A DNA stretch of 64,000 bases. It comes from Homalodisca vitripennis. Lineage: Eukaryota > Arthropoda > Insecta > Hemiptera > Cicadellidae. The stretch spans positions 62,001 to 126,000 of the forward strand of contig NW_025778007.1 in the NCBI RefSeq assembly GCF_021130785.1, in the 5' to 3' direction. The notes under the pieces are model-generated. The model did no database searches, was not told where the DNA came from, and saw only the letters and a program-made list of their open reading frames with translations. The position numbers were made by a program, and so were the translations under genes. Below are positions 55,047 through 64,000 of the stretch, in pieces (within the stretch, counting starts at the first letter, position 1; each line of letters starts with the position of its first letter).

Positions 55047-57734
55047 ATAGATTTTATAGGATTGGACTCTGGAATGCCAATGGCTTGGCCCGACATGGCC
55101 AAGATATTCAACTTTTTATTTCAATACACAAAATAGATATTATGTTAATTTCTGAGACCCACTTTACAAACTTAAATTTTTTCAAAATCCCAAATTTTAC
55201 TTTTTATTCTACAAACCACCCTGACAATACGGCGCATGGAGGTAGCGCTGTGCTAATCAGAAAACAAATAAAACATTATGAATTACCTAGATTTCAAGAA
55301 GATCATATTCAAGCTACAAGCATAGTGGTTGAGGGCTGGATGGGACCACTTACATTTTCTGGTGTTTACTGTCCCCCGAGGCACAATATTACCAAACTTC
55401 AATTCAACGAATTTTTCGAAACTTTAGGGCCTCGTTTTGTAGCAGGTGGTGACTTTAATGCCAAACATGTCATGTGGGGTTCAAGGTTGATTAACCCTAG
55501 AGGTAGAAATTTGTTAAATTGCATGAATGACAATCACTTGAGTTACGTATCTACAGGGGAACCAACCTATTGGCCTTCAGATCCCAACAAAATTCCAGAT
55601 CTTCTTGATTTCTTTGTTACGGGAGGTATTTCTCCTAACTATATGGAGGCTGTTTCATCTCTTGATTTGTCGTCCGATCACTCTCCGGTCATCCTATCAA
55701 TAAGTTCATCATTTGTATTGAAAGAAAAGGCAGCGTCCTTATCGAATAAAGCCACAAACTGGGTGAAGTTTCGTGAAACGTTAAATGACAGTTTAAGTCT
55801 TAATATATCACTTAAAACAAGAGAGGAAATAGACAACGCTGTGGAAATTTTTAATTATACTGTTCAGAAATCTGCTTGGAGTGCAACGCCTGAACTTAAT
55901 AATACAACGTGTGGCAATATCAATTACCCAATATATATTAAGCAGCACATTGCTCAAAAACGTCGCTTACGAAGAATATGGCAAAATTCTAGAAATTTAA
56001 GAGATAAAACAATGTTTAACAGAGCATCAAGACAGTTAAAGATTTTGCTTAAAAACTTAAAAAACATATGGTTTCAAGAATTCACTTCAAATCTCTCCCC
56101 AACTGAAGCAACAGACTATTCTTTATGGAAAGTAACAAAAAGCACAAAGAAACCGCAAGTGCCCATTCCTCCAATATCTAAACCAGATCGTTCTTGGGCG
56201 AAAAGTAACAGAGAGAAAACTGATTTGTTTGCTGCATATTTTAGTAATGTTTTCAAACCATACCCTGTATATAACAACTTTGATAATAGACATGTTGTAA
56301 AGGAGTTTCTTGATTCACCTAACCAACTCTCACTACCTATTGGCTCCTTTAAACCATCTGAAATATATGATGAGATTAAAAATCTTAATCCCAAAAAGGC
56401 CCCTGGTTATGAGTTAATAACAGGTAAGATACTACAAGAGCTTCCTAGGAAAGCCATACTCTTTCTTACCTTCGTATTTAATGCTATTTTGAGGCTTGAA
56501 TACTTCCCATCACAATGGAAGGTGGCTCAAGTTATTGTTGTTCCTAAGCCAGGAAAACCTCAAAACGAAGTAATGTCCTACAGGCCAATCAGTCTACTAC
56601 CTATACCTTCTAAATTATTCGAAAAGTTATTTTTAAAACGACTTCAGGTTTTTATAACTGAATGCAATTTAATTCCCAATCATCAGTTTGGTTTCAGAGT
56701 GCACCACTCCACTATCGAACAAGTCCATAGAGTAGCTAATATAATAAGGCAAGATTTGGAATCAAAAAAAATTTTGTTCTGCAGCATTTCTCGATGTGAG
56801 TCAAGCCTTTGACAAAGTGTGGCATGAAGGGCTTCTATTTAAAATAAAAAGTCATCTACCTCACACTGTTTACAACATTATAAAATCTTATTTAGAACGA
56901 AGGTATTTTCAAATCAAGTTTGATGATTGTCTTTCAGATCTGAAAGAAATAAACTCTGGTGTACCTCAGGGAAGTGTACTAGGACCAGTGCTGTACTTAA
57001 TTTTCACTGCAGACATTCCAACTAATCAAAATTCTTTGACAGCAACATTCGCCGATGACACTGCCGTACTGGCATCCCACTCCAACCATGTTGTAGCGTC
57101 ACAAATTCTACAAACTAACTTAAATTCTATCACAGTTTGGCTTAAAACTTGGAGAATTAAAGTGAATGAAACTAAATCTGTTCACGTCACATTTACGTTG
57201 AAACATGACACCTGTCCACCAGTGTTTTTAAACAACATTCAAATTCCTCAAAGAAATGAAGCTAAGTATCTGGGTGTACATCTCGATAGGAAGCTGACTT
57301 GGAAACCACACATATGGAACAAAAGGCTCCAATTAAATTCAAAATTCTCAAAACTAAATTGGCTTTTTGGGAACAAATCCCATTTATCAATAGAAAGCAA
57401 ACTGTTGTTGTACAAGACTGTTCTAAAGCCCATCTGGACGTACGGAATTCAACTGTGGGGAGTTGCTTCTACATCAAATATTGAAATTATACAGCGTTTC
57501 CAATCTAAAGTTCTCCGAAAGATATTACAGGCCCCATGGTATGTTCGTAATGAAGTCATTCACAGAGACACGAATATCCCTTTTGTTACTGAAGAAATTC
57601 CAAAGTTCTGCATCAAGTATCAAAACAAATTAAACTCTCATCCTAACTACTTGGCTATTAATCTGCTGGACAACAGTGACCATCAATTTCGGCTAAAAAG
57701 ACATGATTTCTTAAACTTAGCTGATCGATTTTAA
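55043..57734 (+). pseudogene. LINE ORF2, endonuclease/reverse transcriptase, single frameshift
   Basis: Starts at ATG 55043 inside ATGA shared with the ORF1 stop, suggesting termination-reinitiation. The AP-like endonuclease shows LWNANGL, SETHF, GGDFNAKH and SSDHSPV (residues about 5-215). Reverse transcriptase follows, with PISLLP, FLDVSQAFDKVWH-type motif, GVPQGSVLGP and the catalytic FADDTA. An A-run of eight (56764-56771) replaces AAGAAAA of the second copy and adds one base, which breaks the frame before the finger-palm motif. The downstream frame is open to 57734. Otherwise intact, so very young. Confidence 0.88.
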
Positions 57735-57901
57735 AGATGAACAATCTCTTAAATGTTTATGTTAATTAAGGTTAATGAACTTTGATTAACCATGTCCTTA
57801 AGATTTATCATCAAATTTACTTATTGTTTGTTGTATATAAACAGATTGTAAATAAATTAAAGTCAAAAAAAAAAAAAAAAAAAAAAAAACCATTCCTTCA
57901 C

Positions 57902-58812
57902 GTTACGTAACTAAAGAAAGACCCAATTGGCCCAATTCCTTCCAAGCCATGTTCTAAATTTAAAAAAGACAGTAAAGTGGAGAAATTTAAAGACATTTCA
58001 AGAGCAAAACTATGTTACTAGTGTTCATGATAACGTCATATTTGTTTTATCTTGCTGTGATCAGCTAACTGTCCTATTTAAACATGTATATATTGTGATT
58101 ATATATTCTCAAAAACGCCCTTATATTTAATTGATTTCATGGAACCCTACAATATACATCTCATTACTGCTTAACTATTTATTGAAGATAGGGACCGAGG
58201 ATTATTATGTTCACTTTATTCCACATTTTTAATTAAATTTTTAGTTTATTACGTCTTTTAAACTCCTGTAATATTCTCAAGCGTGATTAAAAACAATTCA
58301 CTTTGTAATATATCATATTAGTAAAAAATATTGATGTTGATCACCGCGTAATACAAAAGGACAAAAGATTACTTAACCTTTTGCGGTATTAAATGGTTAC
58401 CTGCATAAAAAACAAGTGATGAGTTTTTTCATTTCTTATAGTCCGAAATATAAATAAATGTAGTAAGACTGACAGTGAAAGGTACTTTTGAAAAACACAT
58501 TTACACTCGGAATGTATTACTGGTAAAAGATAAGCAGCATTTCTTCCAAACATATATTCAGCAACATGAGACTAAATATCTTATATTAATAAAACTAAAT
58601 AATTTCTGAAGATCATCGCTTAAGGTGGCTTTTGTAAACATCTAAGAACCAACTGGACAGAACAAATTTCAAGATGGTATCTAGGCAGCTAAATTAATTC
58701 ATTTTTATACTATACCGTGTGGAGTTACTATTTCTGAAAATGTGTGAAACGACATGTTACTTCTTTACTTATTTAAGTAAAACATTGGTTCCTGGGCTAA
58801 AAGTAATAGTAC
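57902..58812. other. No gene seen
   Basis: AT-rich unique sequence with only short frames, between the LINE and the minus-strand Tigger-like remnant. Confidence 0.5.
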
Positions 58813-61147
58813 CATAGTTGGGGGTTACTAATGCCAGTTTTCAGCTTCAACCATGCACCACTTCAATTCTGTATAACTTTAAAACAAATCAAAAGCTGCA
58901 TAAAATAGGTCTATTGTTATACTTTAATTTTACATTAACCAAATTTCCTTGCAACAAGTATTTTAGAAGTAATAATTAAAAAATAAGGTGGTTTTTGTTA
59001 CCCCCTAATGTGGGGTAACAAAAACCATGCATTGAATATTAATGGATGGCTTATGTTACCTTATACTAGTGGGGTAACAAAAACACACCAATATGAAAAT
59101 GACATTGTTTAATTCATCATAATTGCAAAGAAAGTTACAGAAAATGTCTTACAAAACATTTTTAGGCCTAATTGGATAGTGAAAATTAGTCAATTTTTAA
59201 GAACAAATGGAAAAGTATGATGTCCCCATTACTTTAACAGGGTTTACAATGGTGATTATATCAGAAATACTAATGTCCATCACATCATCAATTAATACAA
59301 GGAAAAACGTAATCGTTTTTCACTGACTTTGAACTTTTGCGAAAAACTTTTACTGTGAGAGTTTTTTCCTCAGGTTGTATATTTTGTATGAGAGCATAGA
59401 ATTGCTTTGTCACTTTTTTGTGTTGCCATTAAATAATAGTTCTGTAACTACAAACATACTTGGCTTGAGATCTTCAATTTTTACAGGAGATTTCTTTGGC
59501 ATAGACGATGTTTCTGAAAAAGAAGCTTCTTCCTTGTCATAATCTACATCTGTTAAATCACTTAATATTAAATCCGAATCAGAATCCTTAAGTGAAACCT
59601 CAATATCACTTTCATCACTTGAATCACTAAAATAGTTTTGCCTTTTTTTCTTTGAGGTGCTTGGTATTTTAATTTGATCCTGTAATGTAACACTGCCTTC
59701 GGCAGAATCAAACCCTTCAATACTTCTTCCAGGAGGAACATTGAGCCTCTTCTTCTTTATTTTTCTTTGTGGTTTAGTCTCCTTTCTTCTACTCTCCTCT
59801 AAATAGCTTTGAAATGATTCCACCCAAGTGTTCCTAGAGTTTGCATCATTTTCACAATTACCTTGGTCTTTTCCTCCTGGGAGCCTTTTTAACACTTGTT
59901 GACGATCCATTGGAACAATGCCAGCACCTTTAAATCCACTTTTCAAGTTTTCTTTGATGTTTTCCTCACCCATATCATTAATACATTTTTTAAGATGCGT
60001 GGAAACTTGTCCTTTGGCACGCTACCACGGGTTTTCTCTTTCCACACATTTAAGGTTTGACGCCACTTGATCTTTAAGGGTCTAAAAAAAGGCTACATCC
60101 AAAGGTTGGGTGTATTGGGTGGTAACAGAATATACTTGATGTTGTTTTTCTTGTATTCATCAATTATGTAGGCAGATATGTGGCTTGAAAGATTATCACC
60201 GATTAACACTTTTGCCACATCTTTGTCAAACTTCGGGATTACGGAAGGGCTATTTTACAAAACCAATCCTCGAAAATTTCAAGGGTAAACCACCCACTTT
60301 TCGACCTATTATATACAGTACCTAGTGGACCATTCTCAGTCCAAGTGTCGTATAGATGGCTTGCCTTATAAGGAGGAAGCATTTGGCCATCAGCACTCCC
60401 CGAAAACATAACGGATGTGCTCGATTTTGAGGAATCAACAATTCTCTTTGGATGGCGTGTTCCTCTTCTTACTACAACTTTTTTTGTACCTGGATCATCT
60501 GTCATATTCGTTTCATCATAGTTTACGATCATACATAGTTCAACATCTTTGAGAGAAATCGAGAGCTCATCGAAATATTCATTTATTGTATCACTATTTA
60601 CAGCCGCTCTACTTCGGTTGATATTTTGACACAACCTGGTTGAAAGGACATGATGATGTCTTTTTAGAAAAGACATTACAAAATCAATACCTGGCATGTA
60701 GTTCTTGAATCGAGTAACACTACGTCCACTGCGGTCCAAAATTCCTTTTATGATTAACCTAATGTCTAAAATTGTTAGTGGGAATCCCCATTCCCCGGAC
60801 ATGCTGAGACATTCTGCTAAAATAAGTTGGTCGTCAACACTCAAAGTAAAAGGCCTTCCAGGATCCTTTCTAGGATTTCCTTTTACTGCTGTAGTCAAAG
60901 CGAATCTTGACACTCCAAATTGTTCTGCAACCTTTCTTAATTTCTTCCACTGCTTTGGCTAGTGCATCATCGGTGTAATCTTTGTATTTCCTAGCCCCAA
61001 TTGGTCTTTTATAGTTTCTAGGCATTATGTGACCTGAAACAAAAAACAAAAATGTAGTTACATGTATTTTGTTCTTTAAATAGTATAAAAACGTTGTATG
61101 GGGTAACAAATGCCACTTTTGTTTTGTGGCCTTTGTTACCCTAACTG
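58813..61147 (-). mobile_element. Second Tigger/pogo-like element, decayed
   Basis: Carries a minus-strand pogo-type pseudogene flanked by repeated GGGGTAACAAA-CC motifs: about 58818, 59000, 59055, 61097 and, inverted, 61130. The outermost pair (AGTTGGGGGTTACTAATGCC and the complement of GGCCTTTGTTACCCTAACTG) is a plausible degraded TIR. A TA duplication could not be confirmed, so both ends are approximate. Confidence 0.55.
59410..61024 (-). pseudogene. Tigger/pogo-type transposase pseudogene, minus strand
   Basis: The N-terminus at 61024 begins MPRNYKRPIGARKYKDYTDD, like the 24271 gene (MPYNYKRQPGSRSYADYSQE). A frame change near 60920 leads into the core with VNYDETNMTDDPG (first aspartate). 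After 60239 the frame shifts; IGDNLSSH (second, about 60190) and PPNTPNLW-x-PFFRPLK (where the plus-strand homologue has PPNSSHLTQPLDVAYFRPLK) follow, the latter with an altered third motif. The C-terminal piece (59973-59410) has GFKGAGIVPMDRQQVLKRLP and an acidic serine-rich tail. At least three lesions. Confidence 0.75.
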
Positions 61148-61160
61148 CAAAACAGCTTTG

Positions 61161-61164
<4 letters not shown>

Positions 61165-61203
<39 letters not shown>

Positions 61204-63992
61204 CTTTAATTTATTTACAATCTGTTTATATACAACAAACAATAAGTAAATTTGATGATAAATCTTAAGGACATGGTTAATCAAAGTTCATCAACCTTAA
61301 TTAACATAAACATTTAAGAGATTGTTCATCTTTAAAATCGATCAGCCAAGCTTAAGAAATCATGTCTTTTTAGCCGAAATTGATGGTCACTGTTGTCCAG
61401 CAGATTAATAGCCAAGTAGTTAGGATGAGAGTTTAATTTGTTTTGATACTTGATGCAGAACTTTGGAATTTCTTCAGTAACAAAAGGGATATTCGTGTCT
61501 CTGTGAATGACTTCATTACGAACATACCATGGGGCCTGTAATATCTTTCGGAGAACTTTAGATTGGAAACGCTGTATAATTTCAATATTTGATGTAGAAG
61601 CAACTCCCCACAGTTGAATTCCGTACGTCCAGATGGGCTTTAGAACAGTCTTGTACAACAACAGTTTGCTTTCTATTGATAAATGGGATTTGTTCCCAAA
61701 AAGCCAATTTAGTTTTGAAAATTTTGAATTTAATTGGAGCCTTTTGTTCCATATGTGTGGTTTCCAAGTCAGCTTCCTATCGAGATGTACACCCAGATAC
61801 TTAGCTTCATTTCTTTGAGGAATTTGAATGTTGTTTAAAAACACTGGTGGACAGGTGTCATGTTTCAACGTAAATGTGACGTGAACAGATTTAGTTTCAT
61901 TCACTTTAATTCTCCAAGTTTTAAGCCAAACTGTGATAGAATTTAAGTTAGTTTGTAGAATTTGTGATGCTATAACATGGTTGGAGTGGGATGCCAGTAC
62001 GGCAGTGTCATCGGCGAATGTTGCTGTCAAAGAATTTTGATTAGTTGGAATGTCTGCAGTGAAAATTAAGTACAGCACTGGTCCTAGTACACTTCCCTGA
62101 GGTACACCAGAGTTTATTTCATTCAGATCTGAAAGACAATCATCAAACTTGATTTGAAAATACCTTCGTTCTAAATAAGATTTTATAATGTTGTAAACAG
62201 TGTGAGGTAGATGACTTTTTATTTTAAATAGAAGCCCTTCATGCCACACTTTGTCAAAGGCTTGACTCACATCGAGAAATGCTGCAGAACAAAATTTTCT
62301 TGATTCTAAATCTTGCCTTATTATATTAGCTACTCTATGGACTTGTTCGATAGTGGAGTGGTGCACTCTGAAACCAAACTGATGATTGGGAATTAAATTG
62401 CATTCAGTTATAAAAACCTGAAGTCGTTTTAAAAATAACTTTTCGAATAATTTAGAAGGTATAGGTAGTAGACTGATTGGCCTGTAGGACATTACTTCGT
62501 TTTGAGGTTTTCCTGGCTTAGGAACAACAATAACTTGAGCCACCTTCCATTGTGATGGGAAGTATTCAAGCCTCAAAATAGCATTAAATACGAAGGTAAG
62601 AAAGAGTATGGCTTTCCTAGGAAGCTCTTGTAGTATCTTACCTGTTATTAACTCATAACCAGGGGCCTTTTTGGGATTAAGATTTTTAATCTCATCATAT
62701 ATTTCAGATGGTTTAAAGGAGCCAATAGGTAGTGAGAGTTGGTTAGGTGAATCAAGAAACTCCTTTACAACATGTCTATTATCAAAGTTGTTATCTACAG
62801 GGTATGGTTTGAAAACATTACTAAAATATGCAGCAAACAAATCAGTTTTCTCTCTGTTACTTTTCGCCCAAGAACCATCTGGTTTAGATATTGGTGGAAT
62901 GGGCACTTGCGGTTTCTTTGTGCTTTTTGTTACTTTCCATAAAGAATAGTCTGTTGCTTCAGTTGGGGAGAGATTTGAAGTGAATTCTTGAAACCATACG
63001 TTTTTTAAGTTTTTAAGCAAAATCTTTAACTGTCTTGATGCTCTGTTAAACATTGTTTTATCTCTTACATTTCTAGAATTTTGCCATATTCTTCGTAAGC
63101 GACGTTTTTGAGCAATGTGCTGCTTAATATATATTGGGTAATTGATATTGCCACACGTTGTATTATTAAGTTCAGGCGTTGCACTCCAAGCAGATTTCTG
63201 AACAGTATAATTAAAAATTTCCACAGCGTTGTCTATTTCCTCTCTTGTTTTAAGTGATATATTAAGACTTAAACTGTCATTTAACGTTTCACGAAACTTC
63301 ACCCAGTTTGTGCCTTTATTCGATAAGGACGTTGCCTTTTCTTTCAATACAAATGATGAACTTATTGATAGGATGACCGGAGAGTGATCGGACGACAAAT
63401 CAAGAGATGAAACAGCCTCCATATAGTTAGGAGAAATACCTCCCGTAACAAAGAAATCAAGAAGATCTGGAATTTTGTTGGGATCTGAAGGCCAATAGGT
63501 TGGTTCCCCTGTAGAGACGTAACTCAAGTGATTGTCATTCATGCAATTTAACAAATTTCTACCTCTAGGGTTAATCAACCTTGAACCCCACATGACATGT
63601 TTGGCATTAAAGTCACCACCTGCTACAAAACGAGGCCCTAAAGTTTCGAAAAATTCGTTGAATTGAAGTTTGGTAATATTGTGCCTCGGGGGACAGTAAA
63701 CACCAGAAAATGTAAGTGGTCCCATCCAGTCCTCAACCACTATGCTTGTAGCTTGAATATGATCTTCTTGAAATCTAGGTAATTCATAATGTTTTATTTG
63801 TTTTCTGATTAGCACAGCGCTACCTCCATGCGCCGTATTGTCAGGGTGGTTTGTAGAATAAAAAGTAAAATTTGGGATTTTGAAAAAATTTAAGTTTGTA
63901 AAGTGGGTCTCAGAAATTAACATAATATCTATTTTGTGTATTGAAATAAAAAGTTGAATATCTTGGCCATGTCGGGCCAAGCCATTGGCATT
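61165..63992 (-). mobile_element. Second LINE copy, 5' truncated
   Basis: Minus-strand copy of 53458-57889. The tail is a 36-base T run at 61165-61200. Similarity ends at 63992, a few codons into ORF2, where the sequence becomes TTGGAAAAAA; TTGGAAA also precedes the T run (61158-61164). This fits a short target duplication and 5' truncation during reverse transcription. The window ends eight bases later, so a different junction remains possible. Confidence 0.78.
61332..63980 (-). CDS. LINE ORF2 of the truncated copy, open reading frame
   Basis: 882 codons from an internal methionine (MARHGQ, codon 17 of the full ORF2) to the stop. It contains the complete endonuclease and reverse transcriptase domains in one frame, including the stretch that is shifted in copy 1. 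About ten amino-acid differences from copy 1 were noticed by eye, for example VVEDWMG for VVEGWMG and FLSLAD for FLNLAD. The first residues, including LWNANG, and all of ORF1 are missing, so it is unlikely to move on its own. Confidence 0.85.
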   Translation of the reverse strand: MARHGQDIQLFISIHKIDIMLISETHFTNLNFFKIPNFTFYSTNHPDNTAHGGSAVLIRKQIKHYELPRFQEDHIQATSIVVEDWMGPLTFSGVYCPPRHNITKLQFNEFFETLGPRFVAGGDFNAKHVMWGSRLINPRGRNLLNCMNDNHLSYVSTGEPTYWPSDPNKIPDLLDFFVTGGISPNYMEAVSSLDLSSDHSPVILSISSSFVLKEKATSLSNKGTNWVKFRETLNDSLSLNISLKTREEIDNAVEIFNYTVQKSAWSATPELNNTTCGNINYPIYIKQHIAQKRRLRRIWQNSRNVRDKTMFNRASRQLKILLKNLKNVWFQEFTSNLSPTEATDYSLWKVTKSTKKPQVPIPPISKPDGSWAKSNREKTDLFAAYFSNVFKPYPVDNNFDNRHVVKEFLDSPNQLSLPIGSFKPSEIYDEIKNLNPKKAPGYELITGKILQELPRKAILFLTFVFNAILRLEYFPSQWKVAQVIVVPKPGKPQNEVMSYRPISLLPIPSKLFEKLFLKRLQVFITECNLIPNHQFGFRVHHSTIEQVHRVANIIRQDLESRKFCSAAFLDVSQAFDKVWHEGLLFKIKSHLPHTVYNIIKSYLERRYFQIKFDDCLSDLNEINSGVPQGSVLGPVLYLIFTADIPTNQNSLTATFADDTAVLASHSNHVIASQILQTNLNSITVWLKTWRIKVNETKSVHVTFTLKHDTCPPVFLNNIQIPQRNEAKYLGVHLDRKLTWKPHIWNKRLQLNSKFSKLNWLFGNKSHLSIESKLLLYKTVLKPIWTYGIQLWGVASTSNIEIIQRFQSKVLRKILQAPWYVRNEVIHRDTNIPFVTEEIPKFCIKYQNKLNSHPNYLAINLLDNSDHQFRLKRHDFLSLADRF

Positions 63993-64000
63993 GGAAAAAA

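Larger units (their letters stand above)
53458..57889 (+). mobile_element. Full-length Jockey-like LINE with target duplication and poly(A)
   Basis: ACCATTCCTTCAC ends at 53457 and CCATTCCTTCAC recurs at 57890-57901 right after a 25-base poly(A) tail: a 12-bp target duplication at least. Two ORFs lie between (gag-like ORF1, and ORF2 with endonuclease and reverse transcriptase). A short 5' leader (53458-53726) probably holds an internal promoter. No RNase H domain is seen, in line with the Jockey clade. Confidence 0.92.

Overview
The window looks like repeat-dense nuclear DNA of an arthropod, most likely an insect. The reasons are spliced eukaryotic transposase genes with GT-AG introns, Jockey-type retrotransposons, Merlin, Tigger, P-like and hAT elements, a Maverick/Polinton remnant, and no operon structure. 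I see no host gene, rRNA or tRNA. The species cannot be fixed from the sequence. Family names rest on motifs and repeat architecture read by eye; no search was run.

Layout. 351-3635 and 5593-8690 are two complete DNA transposons (E1, E2) with 31-32 bp terminal inverted repeats (TIRs), ATAT flanks and intact spliced transposase genes of one lineage, which I place tentatively near the Sola superfamily ('group A'). 8934 to about 15.6 kb is a broken Polinton with ATPase, integrase, an unknown gene and protein-primed DNA polymerase B, all on the minus strand. 16430-17352 is a dead group A copy and 18131-20864 (E4) is a decayed group A element with intact ends. 21075-28246 is a group A 3' fragment holding a four-level nest: group A, then a Tc1/mariner-like element (21263-27616), then a Tigger/pogo element (21461-26478), then a Merlin element (21824-23715). 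The target duplications TA, TA and AATTCCTT are all still visible. 28305-29560 is another dead group A gene. 30067-37511 is a decayed hAT element with an 8-bp duplication that contains a P-element-like pseudogene with a THAP-like start. 38240-39127 is a further group A 3' end. 39128-48560 is a satellite array of about 137 bp per monomer, split at 43859-47802 by an apparently intact transposon (E3) of a second Sola-like group ('group B') with a TAAA duplication. 50270-52926 holds short non-autonomous elements, including two members of an 8-bp-duplication MITE family; one of them contains an internally deleted Merlin copy. 53458-57889 is a full-length Jockey-like LINE with its duplication and poly(A) tail. 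58.8-61.1 kb is a decayed second Tigger-like element on the minus strand. 61165-63992 is a second, nearly identical LINE copy on the minus strand, 5' truncated but with ORF2 open.

How the parts relate. The genes are independent selfish elements rather than a pathway. The striking theme is group A: at least seven copies from several divergent families share a transposase with D, D and E carboxylates in FDLQ, SDNCGGQNK-like and xIE contexts. They also share short TIRs whose core recurs inside each element, in E1 and E2 just upstream of the transposase start codon, which suggests transposase self-regulation. Nested insertions and shared sequence give a relative order of events. The LINE pair, E1, E2 and E3 look youngest; the Polinton, P-like and hAT remnants look oldest.
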